Assembly: GCF_005116465.1 (NCBI RefSeq)
Contig: NZ_SWBM01000002.1
Span: forward strand, 124,001 to 188,000
Length of the DNA: 64,000 nucleotides
DNA from: Robertmurraya kyonggiensis
GTDB lineage: Bacteria > Bacillota > Bacilli > Bacillales > Cytobacillaceae
Reading direction: 5' to 3'
Shown here: piece after piece, positions 8,519-16,639 of the stretch
Position numbering within the stretch: position 1 is the first letter of the stretch
How the letters are laid out: the number at the start of each line of letters is the position of its first letter
The notes under the pieces: generated by a model
Databases searched by the model: none
The model's input: only the letters and a program-made list of their open reading frames with translations
What the model was told of the DNA's origin: nothing
Made by a program: the position numbers and the translations under genes

Positions 8519-8549
8519 ATCCCTAGTGGATAAGGGATTCTACTGCCTA
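8519..8549 (-). other. Hairpin just after gntP
   Basis: The arms around AATCCCT/AGGGATT, extended by AGGCAG/CTGCCT, make a stable stem 8 or more bases past the gntP stop. No T run follows on the minus strand, so this looks more like an RNA processing or stabilising element than a terminator. It may set different amounts of gntKP and gntZ message. Confidence 0.5.
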
Positions 8550-8556
8550 ATAAGGT

Positions 8557-9903
8557 TTATACGAATAAGCTTAGTAATAAAATGAATCCTAAACCAGCTA
8601 CGGAAATAATTGTTTCAAGTAATGTCCATGTAGCAAAGGTTTCTTTCATGCTTAGTCCAAAATATTCTTTGAACATCCAGAACCCAGCATCGTTTACGTG
8701 TGAAGCAATCAAGCTTCCCGCACCAGTTGCCAGTACAACCAAAGCAAGGTTAACATCCGTTTGTCCTAACATTGGAATAACTAACCCAGCTGTTGTCAGC
8801 GCTGCCACAGTAGCGGAACCTAATGAAATACGTAAGATAGCTGCAATAATCCAAGCAAGGAGGATAGGAGACATAGACGTTCCTTTGAATAGTTCAGCTA
8901 CGTAGTCACCAACACCGCCGTTAATTAACACTTGTTTGAAGGCACCGCCTCCACCAATGATTAAGAGCATCATCCCGATATGCGTGATCGCTGTTGTACA
9001 AGAATCCATTACGTTTTTGATTGGAATCTTTCTTGCTAATCCCATCGTATAGACCGCAACCAATAAAGAGATTAACATAGATGTTCCAGCTTCACCAATG
9101 AAGCGAATTAGAGCTAGTAAGCTATTATCCTCAAAACCTAGCGTTTTTTGTAGCAAAGTAATAATTGTCGCAATGGACATTAAAATAACAGGAAGTAAAG
9201 CCGTAAATACACTGATTCCAAAACCTGGTGTTTCTTCTAGCTTAAATCTTTTTTGTTCACCAAGAGATGCAATATTACCAGATTTTGTGAAAGATGCAGG
9301 TACCAGTTTTTTCGCTAATTTCGTAAATACAGGACCAGCTAAAATAACAGTTGGTATTGAAATAATGAACCCATAAAGTAAAACTTGACCAATGTCTGCA
9401 CCAAATTCACCGGCAATTGTTGTTGGACCTGGGTGTGGCGGCAAGAAACCGTGTGTCACGGATAATGCAGCTGTCATTGGAATACCAAGATGTAGAATTG
9501 AAACCTTTAATTCTTTTGAAATCGCAAATACAATCGGAATTAATAATACTAGACCTACTTCAAAGAATAATGCGATACCGATAATGAATGAAGCGGCAAC
9601 GACTGCCCACTGAATATTTTTTTCACCAAATTTATTAACAAGGGTCATCGCAATTCGTTGCGCACCGCCTGAATCGGCTATTAATTTACCTAGCATTGCG
9701 CCAAGTCCAAAGATTAACGCGATGTGACCAAGTGTTCCGCCAAGTCCAGCTTCAATTGTTTTAACAACTTCCTCAAGCGGCATTCCAAGTGCTAAAGCAA
9801 CACCGAATGAGACAATGATTAATGAAATAAAAGTGTTTAATTTGAAGCCCATGATTAAAATTAATAATGCAATGATTCCAATACCGACAATAACTAATGG
9901 CAT
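8557..9903 (-). CDS. gntP: Gluconate permease
   Basis: 448 residues with about 12-13 membrane segments. It is a member of the GntP/GntT gluconate:H+ symporter family, bringing gluconate across the cell membrane. Visible family marks include GGTLGHIALIFGLGAMLGKLI, the strongly conserved THGFLPPHPGPTTIA, and SHVNDAGFWMFKEYF near the C-terminus. It is the third gene of the gnt operon, starting 12 bases after gntK with AGGAGG in the gap. Control is expected through GntR (inducer gluconate) and CcpA, as for the whole operon. Confidence 0.95.
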   Translation of the reverse strand: MPLVIVGIGIIALLILIMGFKLNTFISLIIVSFGVALALGMPLEEVVKTIEAGLGGTLGHIALIFGLGAMLGKLIADSGGAQRIAMTLVNKFGEKNIQWAVVAASFIIGIALFFEVGLVLLIPIVFAISKELKVSILHLGIPMTAALSVTHGFLPPHPGPTTIAGEFGADIGQVLLYGFIISIPTVILAGPVFTKLAKKLVPASFTKSGNIASLGEQKRFKLEETPGFGISVFTALLPVILMSIATIITLLQKTLGFEDNSLLALIRFIGEAGTSMLISLLVAVYTMGLARKIPIKNVMDSCTTAITHIGMMLLIIGGGGAFKQVLINGGVGDYVAELFKGTSMSPILLAWIIAAILRISLGSATVAALTTAGLVIPMLGQTDVNLALVVLATGAGSLIASHVNDAGFWMFKEYFGLSMKETFATWTLLETIISVAGLGFILLLSLFV

Positions 9904-9915
9904 CGTAAATTCCTC

Positions 9916-11460
9916 CTAATGGTTTTGTTTGATTAAACTTCGTTGATAATTTGCAATCGATGTATATTCATCTTTTAACATTCTTGATAAGTTAATGAAG
10001 ATTGGTAGCAATTGTCTGTATTCTTTTGTAGCCTCTTCATTTGGCGTATGTTTAAAAGTATCACCGACCATTTCAGAAACGACCTCAAAAGAATCGATTT
10101 TTCCTAATGCGTATAATCCTAAAATACATGCTCCTAGACAAGAACTTTCATAGCTTTCAGGTACGACTACTTCCGATTCAAAAATATCGGACATCATTTG
10201 TCGCCAAACTTCAGACCTTGCGAAGCCTCCTGTTGCTTGGATTCGTGTCACAGGACCGTCCATGCATTCGATTAATGCTAAAAATACGGTGTATAGGTTG
10301 TAAATTACACCTTCGAGTGCAGCTCGAATCATATGCTCTTTTTTATGTGACATGGTTAGTCCGAAGAACGATCCACGCACATCTGGATTCCATAAAGGAG
10401 CTCGTTCACCAGCCAGGTAAGGGTGGAACAATAATCCATCAGAACCTGGTCGCACTCGTTCGGCAATCTTTGTTAACACCTCGTAAGGGTCAATGCCTAA
10501 TCTTTTTGCCGTTTCAATTTCGGAAGAGGCGAATTCATCGCGAATCCAGCGAAGAACCATTCCTCCGTTGTTGACTGGTCCACCAATCACCCAATGATTT
10601 TCCGTTAAGGCATAGCAGAATATTCTTCCTTTTTCGTCCGTTTGAGGCTTATCGATAATGGTACGGATCGCACCGCTTGTCCCAATCGTGACAGCAATTT
10701 CGCCCTTTCTAAAAGCGTTTACACCTAAATTCGAAAGAACACCATCACTTGCCCCGATAACAAAAGGGGTTTGTGGGTCAATTCCGATTTGTTTCGCCAA
10801 TGCAGGGTTGCAGTTGCTAAACATTTTTGTCGTTGGCACAAGTTCTGAAAGCTGATCACGCGTGACGCCTGCAATCGTTAATGCTTCTTCATCCCAATCT
10901 AGAGATTTAAGATTCATCATGCCCATGCATGAAGCGAGTGAATGATCGACAACATATTGGTCAAAGAACTTCTTAAAGATATATTCTTTAATCCCGATAT
11001 ATTTTTTTGCTTTGTTAGCGATTTCAGGGCGCTCATGAACAATCCAAGCAATTTTACTTAGAGGGGACATCGGATGAATCGGCGTGCCAGTGCGTTTATA
11101 CACTTCATGGCCATTCATTTCATCCTTGATTTTATGTGCCCATGCTTCACTACGATTGTCTGCCCACGTGATGAGTGGTGTAATAGGCTGGTCATGTTCG
11201 TCCATAGCTATGACACTGTGCATGGCACTGCTAAAAGAAATGAGAGATAGCCTCTTATTGGAATGCTGTTTCATTATATTTGTAATGGCTTTCAAAACAG
11301 CTTGAAAAATTTCTTCAGGATTTTGTTCAGCTGTTGAAATATCCGGTGTGTAAAGCGGGTACCCAATATTCTCTTGCCCGATCACTTGACCTTGTTCACT
11401 AAATAATACAGCTTTCGTACTGGTAGTACCGATATCAATCCCTAACATATAGCTAGTCAT
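9916..11460 (-). CDS. gntK: Gluconate kinase, FGGY family
   Basis: 514 residues from the ATG encoding MTSYMLGIDIGTTSTKAVLF; the frame can be extended upstream but that part lies inside gntR. It phosphorylates gluconate to 6-phosphogluconate with ATP. The first actin-like phosphate loop is GIDIGTTSTKAVLF, the second domain has TIGTSGAIR, and the C-terminal lobe shows ATGGFARSEVWRQMMSDIF. The sequence is very close to Bacillus gntK as I recall it. It overlaps the gntR end by 8 bases, so the two are translationally coupled. The Shine-Dalgarno AAAGGAG is somewhat far (12 bases). Confidence 0.95.
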   Translation of the reverse strand: MTSYMLGIDIGTTSTKAVLFSEQGQVIGQENIGYPLYTPDISTAEQNPEEIFQAVLKAITNIMKQHSNKRLSLISFSSAMHSVIAMDEHDQPITPLITWADNRSEAWAHKIKDEMNGHEVYKRTGTPIHPMSPLSKIAWIVHERPEIANKAKKYIGIKEYIFKKFFDQYVVDHSLASCMGMMNLKSLDWDEEALTIAGVTRDQLSELVPTTKMFSNCNPALAKQIGIDPQTPFVIGASDGVLSNLGVNAFRKGEIAVTIGTSGAIRTIIDKPQTDEKGRIFCYALTENHWVIGGPVNNGGMVLRWIRDEFASSEIETAKRLGIDPYEVLTKIAERVRPGSDGLLFHPYLAGERAPLWNPDVRGSFFGLTMSHKKEHMIRAALEGVIYNLYTVFLALIECMDGPVTRIQATGGFARSEVWRQMMSDIFESEVVVPESYESSCLGACILGLYALGKIDSFEVVSEMVGDTFKHTPNEEATKEYRQLLPIFINLSRMLKDEYTSIANYQRSLIKQNH

Positions 11461-12184
11461 CTTGTTGTTCAGCTCCTTTTGATAGCATTTGTTGAGAGCT
11501 CCATAAATCTTCCACTTTCCCTTGGACATCGTCAAAGTTTTGGTGTAAAGACTTAATCATGAGGTTTCGATCCTTTGTTCTTATGGCATCAATATAAAGT
11601 TCATGGTTATTTATAATTCGTGTAAAATCTTCGTATTTTTCTTCAAAGCGCATGCGCATCGATAGGAGAATGAAGCTTTCCATCACGGGTTTTAAATTGT
11701 TCCAAATCATTAGAATGTAAGAGTGATCGACGTAACGGATGATGGTTTCGTGAAATAAGACGTCCTGATATGAAAATTCATCAGCATCTTGATATTTTAT
11801 TGCAACCTTCATCATTTCTAGTATTTTACTAAGTTCTATTGCTAATTCTCTTGTGTCCATCCTTACTAGTCGTTCAAATACGAACGATTCGATCATGAGA
11901 CGAACATCATAAATTTCTTCTATCTCTTTTTCTTTTAGCCCAATGACGACTGCGCCCATTCGTTCTAATCGAATTAAATTTTCAGATGCTAGTATTTTTA
12001 ACGCTTCCCGAATGGGTGACCGGCTCACTTCAAAATCTGCAGCTAATTTATTTTCCGAGAGGATGGCACCGCTTTCAATCATGCCAGAAATAATGCGCAT
12101 TCTTAGTTCGTAGGCTACGCGGTCTCCAGATGATGCCTTAGAAAGCCATTTTTCAGGATATAAGAAATCCTTCGCTCCAGTCAT
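11453..12184 (-). CDS. gntR: Gluconate operon repressor, FadR-type GntR regulator
   Basis: 243 residues. The N-terminal winged helix (ENKLAADFEVSRSPIREALKILASENLIRLERMGAVV) is followed by an all-helical FCD ligand domain with the metal/ligand-type residues DVRLMIESFVFE and FHETIIRYVDHSYI. In Bacillus this protein represses the gnt operon until gluconate binds. Here the first gene is gntR, and the exact Bacillus-type operator lies 28-45 bases upstream of its ATG. A CcpA cre box lies inside the coding region (12064-12079). The start follows AAAGGGTGAG. Confidence 0.95.
   Translation of the reverse strand: MTGAKDFLYPEKWLSKASSGDRVAYELRMRIISGMIESGAILSENKLAADFEVSRSPIREALKILASENLIRLERMGAVVIGLKEKEIEEIYDVRLMIESFVFERLVRMDTRELAIELSKILEMMKVAIKYQDADEFSYQDVLFHETIIRYVDHSYILMIWNNLKPVMESFILLSMRMRFEEKYEDFTRIINNHELYIDAIRTKDRNLMIKSLHQNFDDVQGKVEDLWSSQQMLSKGAEQQDD
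12064..12079 (-). promoter_or_regulatory. CcpA cre box inside gntR
   Basis: On the minus strand the site reads ATTGAAAGCGGTGCCA, which fits the cre consensus WTGNAANCGNWNNCW at every fixed position. An internal cre at this place is also known in the Bacillus subtilis gntR gene. Confidence 0.8.
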
Positions 12185-12211
12185 AAACTCACCCTTTAAT
12201 AGAATTCAAGT

Positions 12212-12229
12212 ATACTTGTATACAAGTAT
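12212..12229 (-). promoter_or_regulatory. GntR operator
   Basis: The 18-bp perfect palindrome ATACTTGTATACAAGTAT is the GntR operator known from Bacillus. A minus-strand -10 element TATAAT (12229-12234) touches its edge, so bound GntR would cover the transcription start. Confidence 0.9.
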
Positions 12230-12250
12230 TATAATAGATTGAAAAAATAT

Positions 12251-12264
12251 TGCAAGCGCTTTTA
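12251..12264 (-). promoter_or_regulatory. cre-like box at the gnt promoter -35 region
   Basis: TGCAAGCGCTTTTA keeps the AAGCGCTT core of cre sites. It lies where the -35 element of the gntR promoter should be, so CcpA could block RNA polymerase here. Confidence 0.55.
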
Positions 12265-12384
12265 TTTTTAGTTTGGATTTGCTTCGGTTATGGTAAAACT
12301 GATTTAAGACATGAAGAATGTAACCATTTTCACATTTTGCAGTCTAATTCTGTGGGAAGGAAATGTCATTTTAGGAGGAAAAAA

Positions 12385-14049
12385 GTGGTTAAAAAAATTT
12401 CCTTATTATTGTTGATACTTGCGATCTTGGGGAGTACTTATTATTTGTTTTTTCTAGAAAAAGATACTGAGCAATCGAAACAGCCACCGGTTATTCAGGA
12501 CGAACCATCTACAACTGAGGAAGCATCAATGGTGGATGTGATTTATGCTCTTTCTAAAAAAGGAATGATTCCAGATGTTTCAGTTGTTGCAGGTGAAACC
12601 GCTTATGAAGAGGTTCCGAAAAAATTCGGAACCCCTGAAAAAATAGACGAAACAACAATTGGGGATTTTGCTGTTTACCCAGAACATCAATTAACAATTG
12701 GTTTTCAAAATTCAATAGCCTTTGATTTGCGTTCTTATGATAAAGAATTGCGGGAGGTTCACTATAAGGAAATAGTAGATGGATTGGGTGAGCCAAGCGA
12801 CATTAAATATTATCAGGATGCGAACTATGATCAAATCATTTTGATTTATCAAGTCAGCACAGCGTATCAATTAAAGTGGATTCTCGATAAACCAACAAAT
12901 AATGAACCAAACCCAGTAGTTGACCATATTTCTGTTGTAGCAATGGAAACATCGAAAAAATTAACCATTCCGGAAATCGTGGAAGGGATGAGTTTGGATG
13001 AAAAGATTGGCCAGATGATCTTTGCAGGCGTCGAAGGTACGAAAGCAAATGCAGACGCCAAACGTTTAGTTCGTGATTACAAGGTTGGGGGGATTATTTT
13101 AAACGGAGAAAACATTACAAGTCCTTCGAAAACGGTAGATTTTATTAATGATCTGAAAGCGAACAATAGCCTCAATCAGGTTCCGTTGTTCTTCGGGATT
13201 GATCAGGAAGGTGGAAGGATATCGAAACTGCCTGGAAATTTACAGGCCATTCCTACCAATCTGGAAATTGGAAAGATGAACAATCCTGCTTTTTCCTTTG
13301 AATTAGGGACTGTTCTTGGAAAGCTAGTCAAAGCTTATGGATTTAATATTAACTTTGCACCGGTTCTTGATGTGAATAGTAATCCGAATAATCCGGTGAT
13401 CGGTGATCGTTCGTTTAGCGCTACTCCGGATGTTGTGAGTACGTTAGGAATTCGGACAATGAAAGGAATACAATCTGAGAACATCATCGCGACTATTAAA
13501 CATTTTCCTGGCCATGGAGATACCTCTGTAGATTCTCATTTGGAGCTGCCGACAATGAATAAATCACTTGCAGAACTCGAAGAACTCGAATTAATTCCAT
13601 TTAAACAGGCGATTGACGAAGGGGCAGAGATGGTCATGGTAGCACATATCTTACTTCCAAAAATAGATGATTATCCATCGTCGATGTCTAAGGTGATTAT
13701 GACAGAGCTTTTAAGAAAACAGTTAGGGTTTAATGGTGTGATCATTACCGATGATATGACGATGGATGCGATTGCCGGGAATTTTGATATGGGGAGTGCG
13801 GCAATTAGGTCAGTCAAAGCAGGGAGCGACATCGTTATGGTAGCTCATGATTACGACAAAATGATTCATGTAATTGAAGAATTGAAAAAGGCTGTTGAAC
13901 ATGGCGAAATTTCAGAGGAACGAATTAATGAAAGTGTTACAAGGATTCTGCAGTTAAAAGAGAAATATGGAATCGAGGATACCCGTGTGGGGAAAGTAAA
14001 TGTCGATTCGTTAAATCAAATGATTGAAACGGTACTTCCCAATTTGTGA
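12385..14049 (+). CDS. Membrane-anchored DUF4309-GH3 beta-N-acetylglucosaminidase
   Basis: 554 residues from GTG after AGGAGG; an upstream extension of the frame lies in the promoter area. The N-terminus is a signal anchor (ISLLLLILAILGSTYYLFF). Residues ~45-190 resemble the YjgB/DUF4309 domain. The rest is a GH3 NagZ-type barrel: GIDQEGGRISKLPG, INFAPVLDVNSNP, NPVIGDRSF, KHFPGHGDTSVDSHLELP with the His-Asp catalytic pair, and ITDDMTMDAI with the likely nucleophile Asp. NagZ enzymes release N-acetylglucosamine from muropeptides during wall recycling. It lacks the extra C-terminal domain of Bacillus NagZ. It acts outside the membrane. Confidence 0.85.
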   Translation: MVKKISLLLLILAILGSTYYLFFLEKDTEQSKQPPVIQDEPSTTEEASMVDVIYALSKKGMIPDVSVVAGETAYEEVPKKFGTPEKIDETTIGDFAVYPEHQLTIGFQNSIAFDLRSYDKELREVHYKEIVDGLGEPSDIKYYQDANYDQIILIYQVSTAYQLKWILDKPTNNEPNPVVDHISVVAMETSKKLTIPEIVEGMSLDEKIGQMIFAGVEGTKANADAKRLVRDYKVGGIILNGENITSPSKTVDFINDLKANNSLNQVPLFFGIDQEGGRISKLPGNLQAIPTNLEIGKMNNPAFSFELGTVLGKLVKAYGFNINFAPVLDVNSNPNNPVIGDRSFSATPDVVSTLGIRTMKGIQSENIIATIKHFPGHGDTSVDSHLELPTMNKSLAELEELELIPFKQAIDEGAEMVMVAHILLPKIDDYPSSMSKVIMTELLRKQLGFNGVIITDDMTMDAIAGNFDMGSAAIRSVKAGSDIVMVAHDYDKMIHVIEELKKAVEHGEISEERINESVTRILQLKEKYGIEDTRVGKVNVDSLNQMIETVLPNL

Positions 14050-14084
14050 CGTATAACCGAGATTCAGAAATATGATTTTTCAAT

Positions 14085-14133
14085 AGAGCAGTTTAAAGAA
14101 AGGAGTGCATTCTTTAACTGCTCTTTAAATTTG
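14085..14133 (+). terminator. Terminator of the GH3 gene
   Basis: GAGCAGTTTAAAGAA and TTCTTTAACTGCTC form a long stem followed by TTTAAATTT. Confidence 0.75.
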
Positions 14134-14157
14134 GCAAATAGAAGTATAAAAATTACT

Positions 14158-14208
14158 TTGACAGATAGAGTAATTTTCATTATTATTACTCTATGAGATA
14201 GAATAATT
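14158..14208 (+). promoter_or_regulatory. Promoter and operator of the second PadR operon
   Basis: TTGACA (14158-14163), a 17-base spacer and TATTAT (14181-14186) form a SigA promoter. The inverted repeat ATAGAGTAAT (14165-14174) and ATTACTCTAT (14185-14194) lies across the spacer and -10 element. A third related half-site, ATAGAATAAT, is at 14199-14208. The placement fits a repressor site, most simply PadR autoregulation. Confidence 0.75.
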
Positions 14209-14229
14209 TAAATTCAGGGGAGTGCAGAA

Positions 14230-14559
14230 TTGATTAGAAGTGATATTATTCGAGGACATTTGGATTCAATTGTTTTGCGATTGATTTTTGAAGAAGACAG
14301 ATATGGTTATGAAATTTCAAAGGAAATCAGTTCGCGTACGGAGCATCGATTTCAAATTAAAGAAGCAACCTTATACGCCGTGTTTCAAAGACTTGAGAAG
14401 AAAGAGTTAATTGAATCTTACTATGGAAGTTTTTCAAATGGAGGTAAAAGAAAATATTATCGGATTACTTCGCTCGGAAAAGCCTTTCTAAAAGAAACGG
14501 CAGTGGAATGGAAAGAAACAAAAGAAATTATTGATCTATTTATGGAGGGTTTAGATTGA
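14230..14559 (+). CDS. PadR family transcriptional regulator
   Basis: 109 residues starting at TTG with GGGGAG seven bases upstream. The fold is shown by GHLDSIVLRLIFEEDRYGYEISKEI, KEATLYAVFQRLEKKELI and GGKRKYYRITSLGKAFL. It is the first gene of a three-gene operon with two membrane proteins. Its stop overlaps the next start in a TTGA, so the genes are translationally coupled. The palindrome over its promoter is the likely binding site. This is the second PadR/HAAS module in the window; the two PadR proteins are only distantly alike. Confidence 0.93.
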   Translation: MIRSDIIRGHLDSIVLRLIFEEDRYGYEISKEISSRTEHRFQIKEATLYAVFQRLEKKELIESYYGSFSNGGKRKYYRITSLGKAFLKETAVEWKETKEIIDLFMEGLD

Positions 14560-14957
14560 ATAAGTTAAACAAACATGTAAACGAATTATTTAGAGGCGTT
14601 CCGGAAAGTGAGAAAAAAGAAAAAATCATTCAAGAGGTTCTGCAAAATCTCGAAGAAAAAGTAATGGATCTAATGGAGCAAGGGAAAAGCGAAGAGGATG
14701 CGATCAATAAGGCAATAGTCGATTTTGGTGATATTGAAGATTTGAAAGAAGAATTAGTTGAGCCACAATCAGTTCATAAGAAGGATATGACTAAAATTAA
14801 TTTAGCTTATTCGATTTGGGGAAGCATTTTAATTATTGCATTATTTGTTTTTATTAATTTTTATTACACGCCTCATGTCATCTGGTTTGTATATCCAACT
14901 TTTGTTGTATTATGGTGGCCACTAACGCTGTATTTTAGATGGTTGAAGAGAAGATGA
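14556..14957 (+). CDS. HAAS-type protein with one two-helix membrane unit
   Basis: 133 residues from TTG, overlapping the PadR gene by 4 bases, with GGAGGG upstream. Residues 1-75 form a charged helical HAAS or permease-prefix-like domain (NELFRGVPESEKKEKII, then AINKAIVDFGDIEDLKEEL). The C-terminal half has two membrane helices ending in HVIWFVYPTFVVLWWPLTLYF. That same motif recurs four times in the next gene. It probably transmits a membrane signal to the PadR repressor. The signal is unknown. Confidence 0.8.
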   Translation: MNKLNKHVNELFRGVPESEKKEKIIQEVLQNLEEKVMDLMEQGKSEEDAINKAIVDFGDIEDLKEELVEPQSVHKKDMTKINLAYSIWGSILIIALFVFINFYYTPHVIWFVYPTFVVLWWPLTLYFRWLKRR

Positions 14958-14968
14958 GGTGAGTAACA

Positions 14969-15607
14969 TTGAAAAAATATGATGTTGGCTTTGTGATTGC
15001 AGGTAGTATCATGACGATTCTGTTTCTTACAGCTATTAATTTTTTAACAAGTACTGAACATTTGTGGTTTATATATCCTGGTTTTGTGCTATTGCTATTT
15101 CCAATTTGTTCAATCTGTTTACTTAAGAAACAGTATAAGCTTCTATCGATGGTAGGAAGTTTATGGATATTGATTTTTCTTATAGTTGTTAACTATTTGG
15201 ATAAACCAGATCTTCCTTGGGTTTTGTATGTAATTGCGCCAGTGCTTATGTGGCCAATCTTAGTCATGCTAGATAAAAAAGCTAAAACCATGTTTGTGGC
15301 CGTAAGTGGATGTTTAGGGATTATTTTATATTATGTTTGTTTGAACGTATTCTTATCACCTCAATATCCGTGGGCTATATTCCCTGCTTTTGTAGTAATA
15401 TGGTGGCCACTCATGCTCTATCATCTCACTAGAAGAACCTACTATCAGTTATCTGTACATGGAAGTGGTTTAATTAGTATTTTTTTCATTACCGTAAATG
15501 TGATTTCTACGCCAAATAATATTTGGGCAGTCTATCCGATATTTGCTGTGTTATGGTGGCCTTTAAGTATGTATTATTTTGGACAAAGTAGACGCTCAAA
15601 AGGATGA
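14969..15607 (+). CDS. Membrane protein made of four repeated two-helix units
   Basis: 212 residues from TTG after GAGGTGAG. The protein is four tandem units of about 51 residues. Each has a first helix ending in an Asn, a short Pro-containing loop, and a second helix with a Trp, a Pro and a WPL-like end: LWFIYPGFVLLLFP, LPWVLYVIAPVLMWPI, YPWAIFPAFVVIWWPL, IWAVYPIFAVLWWPL. The upstream gene carries one more copy. It is the third gene of the PadR operon. Gene-internal duplication is clear; the function is not known. A sensor or small transport role is a guess. Confidence 0.75.
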   Translation: MKKYDVGFVIAGSIMTILFLTAINFLTSTEHLWFIYPGFVLLLFPICSICLLKKQYKLLSMVGSLWILIFLIVVNYLDKPDLPWVLYVIAPVLMWPILVMLDKKAKTMFVAVSGCLGIILYYVCLNVFLSPQYPWAIFPAFVVIWWPLMLYHLTRRTYYQLSVHGSGLISIFFITVNVISTPNNIWAVYPIFAVLWWPLSMYYFGQSRRSKG

Positions 15608-15694
15608 ATAGGAATTATTAGTAAAAAGGTGTCTGGTTCATGTTCTTTATTGAGTTTAAAATTGTTCAATATTATAGATGAGGAAGTGATTTAA

Positions 15695-16276
15695 TTGGAG
15701 ATTTATATTGTGCTGACTGATACAGGGACTCTCTTTACTCGGTTCATCAAATTATTCACAAAAAAACCATTAAATCACGCTTCTATCTCCTTTACTAAAG
15801 AACTGGATTCAACATTTAGTTTCGGGCGAAAAAGACCTAACAATCCTTTTGTCGGAGGATTTGTAAAAGAAGATATGGCAGGGCGGTTATTTAAATATGC
15901 AGATTGTGCCATATATAAATGTTCTGTTTCAAAGTTACAATATGAACATATGCGGCACTTCGTCCGACAAATAGAACATAATCAGTATTGTTACAAATAC
16001 AATTTCATTGGCCTATTTGGGGTTTTGTTCAATAAATCGATAGATGTGGAGAATGCATTTTTTTGTTCTCAATTTGTTTCCACTGTTCTAAATAGTGGTG
16101 CGATCCAAATAAATAGTAAGCCATCTAGTCTCGTCAAGCCAAGCGATTTCATGGAGTCCAAAAATCTTCAACTCGTATATGAAGGTAAGTTAAGTGAATT
16201 TCTTGAACAGCAAGGGGAAACTACAAATAGAAGATATCCAATCGGAATGGAAGATTATATTTGTATCCCTTCATGA
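15695..16276 (+). CDS. Permuted papain-fold (YiiX/NlpC-like) hydrolase
   Basis: 193 residues from TTG after GAGGAAGTG. The conserved His lies in KKPLNHASISF and the Cys in NAFFCSQFVSTVL, in the order His then Cys, as in the permuted NlpC/P60 (YiiX/YebB-like) family. KYNFIGLFG and PSDF are also common there. There is no signal peptide, so it probably acts inside the cell, perhaps as an amidase or an acyl-cleaving enzyme on peptides or lipids. It stands alone, with a terminator after it. No specific substrate can be proposed. Confidence 0.75.
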   Translation: MEIYIVLTDTGTLFTRFIKLFTKKPLNHASISFTKELDSTFSFGRKRPNNPFVGGFVKEDMAGRLFKYADCAIYKCSVSKLQYEHMRHFVRQIEHNQYCYKYNFIGLFGVLFNKSIDVENAFFCSQFVSTVLNSGAIQINSKPSSLVKPSDFMESKNLQLVYEGKLSEFLEQQGETTNRRYPIGMEDYICIPS

Positions 16277-16327
16277 AATATGGTGTGACAGTACAGCTTC
16301 AGAGTATGGATGAATATGTGAAAAAAC

Positions 16328-16357
16328 GGGGCTAATTATAGTCCCATTTTTTATTTA
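16328..16357 (+). terminator. Terminator of the papain-fold gene
   Basis: GGGGCTA and TAGTCCC pair (one G-T) around an ATTA loop and run into ATTTTTTATTT. Confidence 0.8.
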
Positions 16358-16639
16358 AACCGAGCATTTTATGCACTGGAAAATATATTTTGAATCTTTT
16401 ACCAAATATAAACGTAATCTTTTATGTGAAAGGCTCTTTTCTCCAACATTGTTGTTTCATGAAGATAAAATTAGAGAGTAGTTTGTTATTTCAAGCAAAC
16501 TAGTTTTCAAAAAAGTTTGAGAAAAGTGCCCTGAACTTTCTATACGTGGTAATATGCCTAGTATGAAACGGAATGGTCGGAATTAGGACCATTCCAAGAA
16601 AACAAGCCGTGTGGAAAACTGCTATGTGAAAGGAAAGAG
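16358..16639. other. Intergenic leader of the lipoprotein-channel operon
   Basis: No gene is seen here. A possible SigA promoter is TTGAGA (16517-16522), 18 bases, TATACG (16541-16546). A perfect 9-bp hairpin, GGAATGGTC with GACCATTCC, lies at 16570-16595 in the predicted leader. It has no T run, so it is not a terminator; it may be a protein or RNA regulatory site. Confidence 0.45.

Noticed and set aside
10107-10574. 155-codon frame antisense to gntK
   Set aside because: It is a shadow of a highly conserved gene, with no ribosome binding site and no protein-like motif.
16541-16580. Extracytoplasmic sigma factor promoter before the lipoprotein gene
   Set aside because: TGAAAC is present but no CGT-type -10 element lies at the required distance; the SigA-like match fits better.
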